Assembly (NCBI GenBank): GCA_947498325.1
Contig: CANMKE010000001.1
Coordinates: 372,001-436,000 of the forward strand
Reading direction: 5' to 3'
Source of the DNA: an uncultured Persicobacter sp.
GTDB taxonomy: Bacteria; Bacteroidota; Bacteroidia; Cytophagales; Cyclobacteriaceae
Length of the DNA stretch: 64,000 nucleotides
This document shows, piece by piece, positions 1 through 7,818 of the stretch. The notes below the pieces were generated by a model. That model saw only the letters and a list, made by a program, of their open reading frames with translations. It was not told where the DNA came from and ran no database searches. The position numbers and the translations under genes are program-made. How positions within the stretch are numbered: position 1 is the stretch's first letter; the number at the start of each line of letters is the position of its first letter.

Positions 1-249
1 ACTCCTTTCGATTTCGGGCCAATTTTACAACTGGCCACCGAGATAAATCCTCCTCAATCGGTTGGTAATCAGATTTTATTTGGCTATTTGCCATTGACTT
101 CAAGGGTAATATTTACAAACAGACAAGCTGTTGATTCATTCAAAAACTTAGATGGATACCGACCACAATTGGTCGTAACCCACAATTCAATCAAGTTACA
201 AAATTACTTAATTTTTCTTTATTTGAGTGAAAAGTGTATTCAATTTTGA
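1..249 (+). CDS. Possible 3' end of a gene running in from the left
   Basis: Reading frame 1 is open from the first base to a TGA at 247-249, giving 82 codons without a start. The other two forward frames are closed by stops within the first 70 bases. The deduced C-terminus (ending SEKCIQF) has an ordinary mix of residues but no motif that I recognise. An open run of this length can arise by chance, and the stretch could equally be non-coding DNA downstream of the minus-strand gene that follows. Confidence 0.3.
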   Translation, partial: TPFDFGPILQLATEINPPQSVGNQILFGYLPLTSRVIFTNRQAVDSFKNLDGYRPQLVVTHNSIKLQNYLIFLYLSEKCIQF

Positions 250-270
250 TTTTATCTTCTTCGGGCGTGA

Positions 271-966
271 TTAAAAGCCTGTTTTATTGATGGTTTGGCA
301 ATGTGTTAAGGGGAACACACCTTGCCCAAAAAGCTGTAATTGCTGGTTATTGTCATCAATAATAAAGGTGATTTGTTCGTCAAATCCAGTGTAATAGAGC
401 TTCAGCAGGATGCTTTCAGGCGCAGACGGGTGTGGTGGCTGAAAGTGCAGGGGGAACTGTGGCGGCAGCATAATGGCCTGTTCTTGCTGTGCCTGTGCCC
501 AAAATTGAATGGGGTATTCGAGGAAGACGGTTTTTTTCTTCAACGGCTCGACATGCCTGTTGGTCCAAGGGATGAACTTTTTGAGTGCATGATGTGGCGT
601 GCTGAGGGGGAACCTGCGCTCATAATTTTCCCCATTGATGATGAGCATCGGCTGTCCCACCCATCCATAATAGAAGACCAGAATTCCTGCGGTCATAATC
701 ATCAGAGCGGTAATGCCACCGCCAAGATTGTGGGTCATGTAGGCCACGGTGGTCAGGGGAATAAGGATGCTTCCGACAAACACCCAGCCCATTTTTTTTC
801 GCACTTCCACCGAGAGGCTTTTCAGGCTGTTGAGCGGGAAGGAGTAACTTTTGTTTTTGACAAACACCCAAATAGCGACGGCCGACAGGTACACTTTATC
901 TGCTGCCGCATCATCGGCATTCAGGGGGCATTCGGCGATTAAAAACTCTTTTGATTGTGAATCCAT
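271..966 (-). CDS. Hypothetical membrane protein with a central two-helix hairpin
   Basis: Function unknown. Two hydrophobic segments lie close together in the first half (one beginning GWVFVGSIL, one ending ILVFYYGWVG), with soluble segments before and after. The segment before the helices (VAIWVFVKN followed by YSFPLNSLKSL) has the strand pattern of a bacterial PH-like domain split by two membrane helices; that is inference. I chose the ATG at 966; a GTG at 1011 would add 15 residues. The opposite-strand 200-codon frame over the same DNA is rich in His and Gly, lacks the hydrophobic segments, and is a shadow. It is divergent from the symporter gene to its right. Confidence 0.6.
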   Translation of the reverse strand: MDSQSKEFLIAECPLNADDAAADKVYLSAVAIWVFVKNKSYSFPLNSLKSLSVEVRKKMGWVFVGSILIPLTTVAYMTHNLGGGITALMIMTAGILVFYYGWVGQPMLIINGENYERRFPLSTPHHALKKFIPWTNRHVEPLKKKTVFLEYPIQFWAQAQQEQAIMLPPQFPLHFQPPHPSAPESILLKLYYTGFDEQITFIIDDNNQQLQLFGQGVFPLTHCQTINKTGF

Positions 967-1011
967 ATGATCTTTGGCACTGTAAGCAGTCAAATTAGCC
1001 TTAAATGTCAC

Positions 1012-1019
1012 TATTTTTG
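1012..1019 (+). promoter_or_regulatory. Possible -7 element for the symporter gene
   Basis: TATTTTTG fits the Bacteroidota -7 consensus TAnnTTTG and lies 47 bases before the symporter ATG. I see no TTG at the expected distance upstream, so this is a half-site only. Confidence 0.3.
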
Positions 1020-1066
1020 TTTTATTTTACGCCTTTGAGCAGATATTTTAAGAGAAAAAGAGATTA

Positions 1067-2407
1067 ATGTTAACGATTGTTCTGGGGGCGTACATGGTCC
1101 TCCTATTGTTGGTTGCCTGGCGGTCAGCAAAGAAAATTACCGAGCCAAAGGATTTTTTTGTGGCAGGAGGAGCCGGAAAGGCTTTTAATGTGACCGGCAG
1201 TTTGCTGGCCACGGTATTGGGGAGCTCCGCCATTATTGGGACCATGGAGCTTACGCAGCGACAGGGCTGGTCAGCAGCCTGGTTGTTGCTTTGTGGTGCT
1301 TTGGGCTTGGCTGTTTTGTACCCTTTTGCAGGACGGATCAAGCAAATGGGGAAGCTTACTTTGCCACAGATGATTGGGGACTTTTATGGAAGCGGTGCCG
1401 AGCGCCTTTCCAGCGGTTTGATTGCCCTGGCCTGGCTGGGGATTGTGGCCGCTCAGATTATTGGAGCTTCCAAAATTCTTTCGGTATGGATGAACTGGCC
1501 TGTTTTGCCTACTCAGGTAGGGGCGACGGCGCTTATTTTTGGCTATACCGCTTTGGGCGGGCAATGGTCAGTCTTAAAAACAGATATTTGGCAAGGGCTT
1601 TTGATCTGGTCCATGTTAATCATGACCGCTGTTATGTGGGGGAACCGCCCGGCTGCCGCGCCGCTGCCCGATATTTCTGTATCTTTTCCTTTTGATGCTC
1701 ATTTTTCACCTCTTGATCTGTTGTTATTACTGCTCACCTATGCGAGTACTTTTGTGGTGGGGCCAGATATTTATTCGCGGATTTTCTGTGCTGAAAATGA
1801 AAAGGTCGCCAGGCAGTCGGTTTTAGTGTCGGCATTACTGATCCTGCCTTTGGCATTTATCATTCCCTATCTGGGAATGCACGCCGCGGCCCTCTATCCG
1901 GAGGCGGCCCATGTTTTTGATGCTTTTGTGCTTGCGGCCAAGCATCATCTGCCCGTTTGGCTTAGCCTGGGGCTGATTTTGGCCTTGCTGTCTGCAGTGC
2001 TTTCCTCTGCGGATACCACCTTGCTAACCGCCGCCTTGGTGGTTCAGCAAATCAGAAAAGGGAAGCATGAACCAGGGATCAAAAGTACCCGTTGGTGGAT
2101 GCTGATATTTTCCCTGCTGAGTTTTATCATTGCCTGGAAAATTAACTCTGTGATCGGCACTTTACTGCTCGGATTGTCGGTGTATGCCGGTGCTTTTGTG
2201 CTGCCGCTTGCTTTCGGTATTGCGGGTTTTCGTGCCTCGTCGAACTGGGTGAAAGCTGGAATGGTGATCGGCGGAGTGGTTGGTGGGTTGGGGAAATATG
2301 TGCAAAGTTTTTGGCCACAGGGAAGTCCCTATGTGATCATTTCAGCATTTGCCCTTAACTTCCTTTGTCTGCTAATCGGCTGGCATGAGCACCGAAAGTT
2401 CCGGTAG
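1067..2407 (+). CDS. Sodium:solute symporter family transporter
   Basis: A multi-span inner-membrane carrier of the SSS (SLC5) family that would couple uptake of a small solute to Na+. Evidence is a highly hydrophobic 446-residue protein with the family's N-terminal pattern: a first helix from about residue 3, then a DFFVAGG segment and a GSLLATVLGSSAIIG helix, which is the usual position of the sodium and substrate site. Length is a little below the roughly 480-550 of typical members. The substrate cannot be read from the sequence. Its 3' end overlaps the convergent radical SAM gene by 36 bases, so no terminator separates the two. Confidence 0.85.
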   Translation: MLTIVLGAYMVLLLLVAWRSAKKITEPKDFFVAGGAGKAFNVTGSLLATVLGSSAIIGTMELTQRQGWSAAWLLLCGALGLAVLYPFAGRIKQMGKLTLPQMIGDFYGSGAERLSSGLIALAWLGIVAAQIIGASKILSVWMNWPVLPTQVGATALIFGYTALGGQWSVLKTDIWQGLLIWSMLIMTAVMWGNRPAAAPLPDISVSFPFDAHFSPLDLLLLLLTYASTFVVGPDIYSRIFCAENEKVARQSVLVSALLILPLAFIIPYLGMHAAALYPEAAHVFDAFVLAAKHHLPVWLSLGLILALLSAVLSSADTTLLTAALVVQQIRKGKHEPGIKSTRWWMLIFSLLSFIIAWKINSVIGTLLLGLSVYAGAFVLPLAFGIAGFRASSNWVKAGMVIGGVVGGLGKYVQSFWPQGSPYVIISAFALNFLCLLIGWHEHRKFR

Positions 2408-3637
2408 TTCATCGGCCCACGACTCCTTTCTAAGCTGATCGAGTTGTATTATTTCCTGCTGAAAAGCGGGTAGGTATGACGATAGATCTGCCTGTTTCAT
2501 GAAAGCGATGACGCCCTCGTAAGCTTCTTTTGTACGATTATTGAGGAGACTTTCTGATCGATCCAAAAATGTCCTGATTTGTGTTTCTACCTGACGCTTC
2601 TGCTCGGCAGGTAAAGTTTGAATACTGAACAGGTCAGGTCGTTGGAGAATATTCAAATGCCAAGCGTTCGGTGAGATCCACCCCTGATCGATCGCCTGCT
2701 GATGATCAGCGGTCAGTCGGAAAATATTGAGCAGACTGACAGTCGGTTCGAAACGAAGTACAGCATTTGGCAGCAGTGTTTTGATCGTTTGGATGTTTTC
2801 CATGAATTTAGACCAGCGGAGATCTTTGCGGATATATTCACCGGCGGCACCAAAGGCATCGATGCTAATGCCCAGCGCTAAATGATCAAATTGCTGCCAT
2901 AGGGGGATAATATTGCGCCCTTTGTATTGGAGGGTCGAAAGGTTGGTATTGTACCGAAGCAGGGTATTGAATTTTTTCATGGCAATCAGCTGATCCAATA
3001 TTTGCCAGTGTTCCTCCATCATGAGTGGTTCGCCTCCGGCAAAATAAAATTCTTCAACGCCAGGGAGGGTTTCTGCAATATAATCGGCGCAGGAAATTTT
3101 TTCGAAAGCTGAAATTTTTGCCTGAGGAGCGGCAGTTCTGCCCAGTAACTCCGCTTCTTTGAACCATTTGGAACTATTGCCATGATAGCAGGTTCGGCAA
3201 CGTAAATTACACTGATTTGAAGTCCGCAAGTCGTAAAATAGCGGGGTGCCACCTTTTAAAGTGCCTTTTTCATCGGTATTTTGAATGAGTTCAGACAGCT
3301 GCCCGGCGTATCTTTCAATCGTATCCTGGCGAATGCTTTTTCCGCCCGCCGCTTCAATTTGATAGCAGGACTGGCAACGCTTTTCTTTTTTATCCTCGAG
3401 CATTCGCAGCCGAAAAGCACGAATGGGGCGCCCATTAAAAATGGCTGTTGGCGATTGTTCGTTCACCCGCCCGTAATGCAGGAAATTTGAACAGCATGGT
3501 GTTACCTTTCCATCAGTGTAAACATGCAGGTGAACCCAGGGCATTGGACAAAATGCCTGGGTATTTTTTAGAACAGCACTTTGTTCTTCAGTGCTTTCAG
3601 CGGTACATAATTGCTGCTGAAGATTAGTTTGACTCAC
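2372..3637 (-). CDS. Radical SAM protein with N-terminal twitch/SPASM-like cysteines
   Basis: Predicted iron-sulfur enzyme of the radical SAM superfamily. Counting from a GTG at 3637, the SAM-binding cluster motif CNLRCRTC has Cys143, Cys147 and Cys150. A second set of cysteines precedes it (FCPMPW at about 30, CCSN at 48-49, CQSC at 88-91), the pattern of the twitch auxiliary-cluster proteins. A GGEP motif follows the core cluster. Substrate unknown; many relatives modify peptides or sit in polysaccharide loci. The start is uncertain: the GTG at 3637 overlaps the end of the isochorismate synthase gene by 14 bases, while a TTG at 3661 would add 8 residues. The overlap implies translation coupled with the menaquinone genes upstream. 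Confidence 0.85.
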   Translation of the reverse strand: MSQTNLQQQLCTAESTEEQSAVLKNTQAFCPMPWVHLHVYTDGKVTPCCSNFLHYGRVNEQSPTAIFNGRPIRAFRLRMLEDKKEKRCQSCYQIEAAGGKSIRQDTIERYAGQLSELIQNTDEKGTLKGGTPLFYDLRTSNQCNLRCRTCYHGNSSKWFKEAELLGRTAAPQAKISAFEKISCADYIAETLPGVEEFYFAGGEPLMMEEHWQILDQLIAMKKFNTLLRYNTNLSTLQYKGRNIIPLWQQFDHLALGISIDAFGAAGEYIRKDLRWSKFMENIQTIKTLLPNAVLRFEPTVSLLNIFRLTADHQQAIDQGWISPNAWHLNILQRPDLFSIQTLPAEQKRQVETQIRTFLDRSESLLNNRTKEAYEGVIAFMKQADLSSYLPAFQQEIIQLDQLRKESWADELPELSVLMPAD

Positions 3638-4847
3638 GTGGTGTTTGAATAATTTTGCCAACCGTATTACACTTCAGCTCTGTTTCTGTCCATTCTTTTT
3701 CTGGGGAAGAATCTGCCGTAACGCCTGCACCAGCGTATAGAATCGCGTGGTCACCCAGTATCTGCATACATCTTAAATTTACGAAAGCATAAGATTCTCC
3801 CTCGGCATTAATAGGCCCAAGGTAACCAGCGAAAAATGCGCGGTCGTATTTTTCTTCCGCTTTCAAAAATTGTTCGCTCGCCTCCAAAGGCATGCCGCAA
3901 ACGGCGGAGGTTGGATGCAAGAGGCGCAGCATAACATTACCCAGGTCGGGGAAGCTGATCGTCTTGGTGTCGATCTCAAAAGTGGTTTTCAGATGAATAA
4001 GGTTGCCTGCCTTCACGGTTTTTGGTCCCTTTTCAATAAACTCCCGAATTCTTAATTTTTTCAGGATATTAATAATATACCTGCTCACCAGTGCCTGTTC
4101 CTCGATTTCCTTTTGGCGCCAGGCAACATTCTTCAGGTCGCCATCTTCAGGGAAAGGCTGTGTACCTGCTAATGCGACGGTATGAAAAACCGACTGCTGA
4201 TCCATATGCATCAGGATTTCGGGCGTAGCACCAAGCCAGCTGCCAACGTCGGGAATCGAAACGAAGGACACAAAAGCATTGGGGTACTCGGTAGCCATTT
4301 GCTTGAGGTTTTCCACCAGCTGAAATTGCGCCAGCGAAACTGCTTTTGTCCGTGAGGGTACAAATTTCAAAAAGTGCCCATTTTCTATTTGTTCAATGCC
4401 TTCATTAACCAGGCGAATAAATTCCGCTCTCGGCGTAATGGCCGGGTCGCTGTTTTCTGTCGGCTGATGATAGCGAAACGGTGGTGTTTCTGCGGTGTTT
4501 TGTAAGTACTGATTCAGCGCATCACGCTGCGGATAATACTCCTCAGCATTACAAGAAGCTTCGTTTTCGCCGCTCTTCAGCATCAGGTGGGCAGTCAGGT
4601 AAAAGGCATCTCTGGGCTCCTGATTATCAAAAGGGCTGAAGATAAACCCTGTGGGGAGCTGCTCAATTTCTTCCTGGCAACGCATAGGCTTGCCACTGAT
4701 GTCGATCATCAGCTGAAAACAGGCAGATTCTGGCAGGCGGTAACAGGCAATGCCATAGCCCTCGTTCAATGCCCAGGCAATGGCATTTTCGAAGGTGCTG
4801 ATATTAATATTGACTTCCGTTGTGGATTTGCAAAGGTTTTTATTCAT
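3624..4847 (-). CDS. menF: Isochorismate synthase
   Basis: Converts chorismate to isochorismate, the committed step of menaquinone (or a catechol siderophore) synthesis. The C-terminal two thirds shows the chorismate-binding fold: FVPSRTKAV, GATPEILM, ALAGTQPF, HLKTTFEI, HPTSAVCGMP, EKYDRAFFAGYLGP and YAGAGVTADSSPEKEW. I place the start at the ATG at 4847 (407 residues); a longer TTG-initiated frame from 4895 would overlap the thioesterase gene. With the thioesterase upstream and menD/menE elsewhere in the window, the menaquinone role is much likelier than a siderophore role, since no other siderophore gene is visible. It is probably co-transcribed with both neighbours. Confidence 0.92.
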   Translation of the reverse strand: MNKNLCKSTTEVNINISTFENAIAWALNEGYGIACYRLPESACFQLMIDISGKPMRCQEEIEQLPTGFIFSPFDNQEPRDAFYLTAHLMLKSGENEASCNAEEYYPQRDALNQYLQNTAETPPFRYHQPTENSDPAITPRAEFIRLVNEGIEQIENGHFLKFVPSRTKAVSLAQFQLVENLKQMATEYPNAFVSFVSIPDVGSWLGATPEILMHMDQQSVFHTVALAGTQPFPEDGDLKNVAWRQKEIEEQALVSRYIINILKKLRIREFIEKGPKTVKAGNLIHLKTTFEIDTKTISFPDLGNVMLRLLHPTSAVCGMPLEASEQFLKAEEKYDRAFFAGYLGPINAEGESYAFVNLRCMQILGDHAILYAGAGVTADSSPEKEWTETELKCNTVGKIIQTPRESN

Positions 4848-4881
4848 GTAAGCAATAACCAATAGTTTAAGGCATTCTGTT

Positions 4882-5301
4882 TTATTTTCTGTCAATCACC
4901 GCAACCGTCAGGCGATGGATACTCACAAGCCGCTCTTGCTCGTCAGTAATTTTTATTTCCCACACCTGGGTGGTACGTCCAATATGAATTGCCTTAGCTG
5001 TCCCAAAAACCATACCTTCCCGAACACCACGGATATGATTTGCATTAATGTCAAGCCCAACACAGTGTTGCTTGTTGAAATCCACACATAAATAAGCGGC
5101 CATCGAACCCAGGGATTCTGCAAAAGCCACCGCCGCACCCCCATGTAATAAACCCATCGGTTGTAGCACTTTTGGCCCTACGGGCATGCTGCCCCTGAGG
5201 AAGTCTTCTCCTATTTCAGTATATTGTATGCCAAAAGTTTCCATGAGGGTCCCTTGGTTCATTTGATTTAAAGTTTCAAGGTTTAGGTTATTTCGAAACA
5301 T
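4882..5301 (-). CDS. menI: Hotdog-fold thioesterase, likely DHNA-CoA thioesterase
   Basis: A 139-residue protein of the PaaI/YdiI hotdog family. The segment GLLHGGAAVAFAES holds His53 and Glu62, matching the HGG motif and catalytic acid of the YdiI-type enzymes that hydrolyse 1,4-dihydroxy-2-naphthoyl-CoA in menaquinone synthesis. Position directly upstream of isochorismate synthase supports that substrate. YdiI-like enzymes are promiscuous, so a broader aryl/acyl-CoA role cannot be excluded. It is the first gene of the minus-strand men block and is divergent from the phosphatase gene. Confidence 0.8.
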   Translation of the reverse strand: MFRNNLNLETLNQMNQGTLMETFGIQYTEIGEDFLRGSMPVGPKVLQPMGLLHGGAAVAFAESLGSMAAYLCVDFNKQHCVGLDINANHIRGVREGMVFGTAKAIHIGRTTQVWEIKITDEQERLVSIHRLTVAVIDRK

Positions 5302-5396
5302 CCGTATTAGTTTTGTGGTCTAAATCGCAGTGAAAAGGTAAATATAATATTTCCTCCCTCGCGGTATAGCAATAACAGAAAGAAAATAGCCAATTT

Positions 5397-6020
5397 ATGA
5401 ACAGCAAAAGACTTTACATCATTCGTCATGGGCAAACCGACCTCAATAAGCAGGGAATTGTGCAGGGAAGCGGTGTGGATTCTTCCCTGAATGATTTGGG
5501 AAGGAAGCAAGCGGATGCATTTTATCAGAAGTATAAGAATCACCCTTTTGATAAGGTTTATACTTCTGCACTCAAGCGCACCAAAGAAACGGTCGCTCAG
5601 TTTACCGTTGCCGGTTTCCCTACGGAAGCGCATGCGGGGCTGAATGAAATTTCCTGGGGAGTGTGCGAAGGGAAAACGCCTTCTGATGAACAAAAAGCCA
5701 AGTATAAAAATTTGCTTAATGCCTGGGCTTCGGGCGATTTAACGCCTTATTATGAAGGTGGCGAGACTTTACAGGAAGTGGCAGATCGGCAACAGGAGGC
5801 GATGAAAAAAATTCTTTCCGAAGCAGATACCAAAGAGGTGCTGATCGCCATGCATGGGCGGGCGATTCGGATTCTGCTGGGCTGGTTTGTAAATGACAGC
5901 CTGACGAATATGGACAAATTCACGCATTCCAATCTGACCCTTTATGTGGTTGACTGGGAAGAGGGGAGTGGTGCAAAAATTCAGGTTTTTGATGATCGGT
6001 CCCACCTGGAGGGGCTATAA
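5397..6020 (+). CDS. Histidine phosphatase family protein
   Basis: Member of the phosphoglycerate mutase-like phosphatases. The catalytic RHG motif is Arg10-His11-Gly12 within YIIRHGQTD, Glu84 sits at the proton-donor position (NEISWG), and the second histidine is His153 in AMHGRAIR. The 207-residue length fits the CobC/GpmB group of small-molecule phosphatases. The true substrate (sugar phosphate, alpha-ribazole phosphate, other) cannot be told apart here. It is monocistronic, closed by a terminator shared with the convergent rsmE gene. Confidence 0.85.
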   Translation: MNSKRLYIIRHGQTDLNKQGIVQGSGVDSSLNDLGRKQADAFYQKYKNHPFDKVYTSALKRTKETVAQFTVAGFPTEAHAGLNEISWGVCEGKTPSDEQKAKYKNLLNAWASGDLTPYYEGGETLQEVADRQQEAMKKILSEADTKEVLIAMHGRAIRILLGWFVNDSLTNMDKFTHSNLTLYVVDWEEGSGAKIQVFDDRSHLEGL

Positions 6021-6022
6021 AC

Positions 6023-6063
6023 AAAAAGCGAATGGAAAGAGCACTTTTCCATTCGCTTTTTTT
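6023..6063. terminator. Bidirectional terminator between the phosphatase gene and rsmE
   Basis: A 16-base stem (6023-6038 with 6046-6061) around a 7-base loop, with an A-run on the left and a T-run on the right, serves both convergent genes. It begins right after the phosphatase stop codon and ends at the rsmE stop codon. Confidence 0.85.
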
Positions 6064-6769
6064 ATTGATTGATTAAATTGGCAATCGTGGTGGCCATCAG
6101 TGCGGCGGTTTCTGTGCGCAATACACTCGGGCCAAGACTGACCGGCTGAAAGCCATGCTTAAAGGCTAATTCAATTTCATCTGGAGCAAAATCCCCTTCA
6201 GGGCCAATCAGGATCTGGTATTTTTTTCCAGCAGTCAGGGCGTTTTTTAAATGCGACTCATGTCCTTTGTCAACATAGGCAATAAATTTTTCCGCTTGCT
6301 CATCGGCATGGTCCGACATCCATTTTTTGAACGATTCCGCTTCCTTAATATAAGGTAAAGTGGCTTTTTTGGATTGTTTCATCGCTGAAACCGCCTTTTT
6401 GATCAGTCGGTCGGTTTTCAGGATTTTACGTTCTGAATGCTTGCAGATCACAAAACTCAGCTGATGTAAACCAATTTCCGTTGCCTTTTCAACAAACCAT
6501 TCCAGGCGATCCAGGTTTTTGGTTGGCGCCACGATAATTTCAAGATGGAAATCATTGAGGAAGGTAAGCTCTTTTTGATCAAGAATTTTGAAAGCGACTT
6601 TTTTGTGGTTCGCATCGGTGATCTCCACCTTGAACATATAGCCCTTTCCGTCGGTCAGGTGGAAAGTGTCGCCCACTTTCATCCTTAACACTTTGATACA
6701 GTGCTTCGATTCTTCTATCTCCAGGAAATGTGCGCCCGATCGAATTTCAGGCTGGTAAAATAGTGCCAC
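6062..6769 (-). CDS. rsmE: 16S rRNA m3U1498 methyltransferase RsmE
   Basis: SPOUT-family enzyme that methylates N3 of U1498 in 16S rRNA. Family signatures seen: KHCIKVLRMKVGD in the N-terminal PUA-like domain, then the knotted SAM site with LIGPEGDFAPDEIE and LGPSVLRTETAAL near the C-terminus. I choose the GTG at 6769 (MALFYQPEI, 235 residues, usual family length). A longer frame from a TTG at 6847 would begin upstream of the promoter at 6792-6821 and adds residues unlike the family. The start assignment therefore rests on both homology and promoter position. Confidence 0.93.
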   Translation of the reverse strand: MALFYQPEIRSGAHFLEIEESKHCIKVLRMKVGDTFHLTDGKGYMFKVEITDANHKKVAFKILDQKELTFLNDFHLEIIVAPTKNLDRLEWFVEKATEIGLHQLSFVICKHSERKILKTDRLIKKAVSAMKQSKKATLPYIKEAESFKKWMSDHADEQAEKFIAYVDKGHESHLKNALTAGKKYQILIGPEGDFAPDEIELAFKHGFQPVSLGPSVLRTETAALMATTIANLINQ

Positions 6770-6791
6770 ATTATTACGATTTGATTTCCCG

Positions 6792-6821
6792 CAAAAATAA
6801 AAAAAAATACCCCGAAACCAA
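6792..6821 (-). promoter_or_regulatory. Bacteroidota-type promoter for rsmE
   Basis: On the minus strand TTG (6821-6819) is followed after 19 bases by TATTTTTG (6799-6792), matching the TTG/TAnnTTTG consensus. Transcription would begin near 6785, leaving a leader of about 16 bases before the GTG at 6769. Confidence 0.65.
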
Positions 6822-6947
6822 TCGGCGTATTTTCTGATGCCCTGCAATTTAGCGGATTGCAGGATTCGTATTTTTAATAATTTTATGTATATTATAAATA
6901 TAGTTATAGTTCAGCGCGGGTCGGCCGATCAAACTGTTTGCAGGTGG

Positions 6948-7208
6948 TTAGCCTTTGAGTTTTTCAACCAAAGCAACATACTGTTCCATGGCTTTTTCCT
7001 GTGCCAATCCTTCAAGTTGTTGCCAAGCTTTATGTTTGGCTGCTGCTTTAAAATCAAAACCACTTGGTGGCGTTTGCTGATTGTCGCCTTCAGTGCCCTG
7101 TTTGTAAAGGGCGTAAAGTTGTAATAAATCTTGATTTGATGGTCGCTCTTTAAGTTGCTGTGATGCGGAAATTGCGTCCTGAAAAGACGCTTTTAGTGCT
7201 TGACTCAT
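6948..7208 (-). CDS. Acyl-CoA-binding protein
   Basis: An 86-residue four-helix protein of the ACBP family that binds and buffers long-chain acyl-CoA esters in the cytosol. It keeps the family core: LYALYKQGTEGD (acyl-CoA contact region with Tyr and Lys), then FDFKAAAKHKAWQQLEGL and a final helix with AMEQYVALVEKL. ACBP is chiefly eukaryotic, with a scattered set of bacterial members, so its presence is notable. It stands alone; a small hairpin at 6841-6863 downstream has no T-run. The nearest lipid-related gene is not adjacent. Confidence 0.9.
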   Translation of the reverse strand: MSQALKASFQDAISASQQLKERPSNQDLLQLYALYKQGTEGDNQQTPPSGFDFKAAAKHKAWQQLEGLAQEKAMEQYVALVEKLKG

Positions 7209-7283
7209 GTTGGGTTGTTATTTTTAGTTTAATGAATATACCAAATTTTTGCCGCTTCAAAACGGCTTTGAGCCAATAAAATG

Positions 7284-7298
7284 TTCCCAATATGGGAA
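7284..7298. promoter_or_regulatory. 15-bp palindrome TTCCCA-N3-TGGGAA
   Basis: Perfect inverted repeat with 6-base arms and a 3-base centre, in the intergenic region between the acyl-CoA-binding protein gene and the small gene to its right. The same palindrome occurs at 15540-15554. It may be an operator for a dimeric regulator. Confidence 0.4.
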
Positions 7299-7409
7299 AA
7301 GTAATTTTTTTTCGGGACGAGACTATCCCATTTCGTCATTAATATACTTTGTTTCAGCCCTCAAGTTGGCCTGCTTGTCGTTTGGCATCATATTTATAAT
7401 TATAAAGGC

Positions 7410-7664
7410 ATGATGCTATTATATTATTTCAATCAATTGTCTTTTAAGGTTAAGTACCAATACACAAAAGAGTTTGGTCGCTTGATCGCCTATCGTGATG
7501 AGGAAAAACAAAAAGTGAACCTATATTATGTAGGTCAGTTTTTTGTTGAAGTATGGTACGATCCAGAATCTAACCTGCTCACCGATATCAAATCTTTTAA
7601 AAACCCAGACTTGCTAAGTCCATATTTGGGAGATATTAATATCTCTTCAGTATTTGTCAATTGA
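7410..7664 (+). CDS. Small hypothetical protein
   Basis: An 84-residue protein that I do not recognise. It is not membrane-bound and has no signal peptide; aromatic residues are frequent (NLYYVGQFFVEVWYD), suggesting a small beta-sheet protein. The next codon is also ATG, so the start may be one codon later. It lies alone between the acyl-CoA-binding protein gene and rpe. Confidence 0.55.
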   Translation: MMLLYYFNQLSFKVKYQYTKEFGRLIAYRDEEKQKVNLYYVGQFFVEVWYDPESNLLTDIKSFKNPDLLSPYLGDINISSVFVN

Positions 7665-7818
7665 TCAGCCCAATTGCCCTCCTGCTGCTGCAGAACAGTG
7701 GCGAAAAAGGGTGTATTTAGTTGAATCGAGGAAAAGAAAGTCGGATTTAAAGGATTTGGTGGATAAACAACGATCGGATTGTTGGGAAATCGTTTAAGCT
7801 TTTATTTATCTTTACAAT

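Noticed and set aside
340-942. A 200-codon open frame on the plus strand
   Set aside because: It is antisense to the membrane protein gene, rich in His and Gly, with no hydrophobic segments or known motif; the minus-strand frame has the coherent membrane protein.
6841-6863. An 8-bp hairpin (CCTGCAAT...ATTGCAGG) downstream of the acyl-CoA-binding protein gene
   Set aside because: It has no T-run on either strand, so I could not support a terminator.
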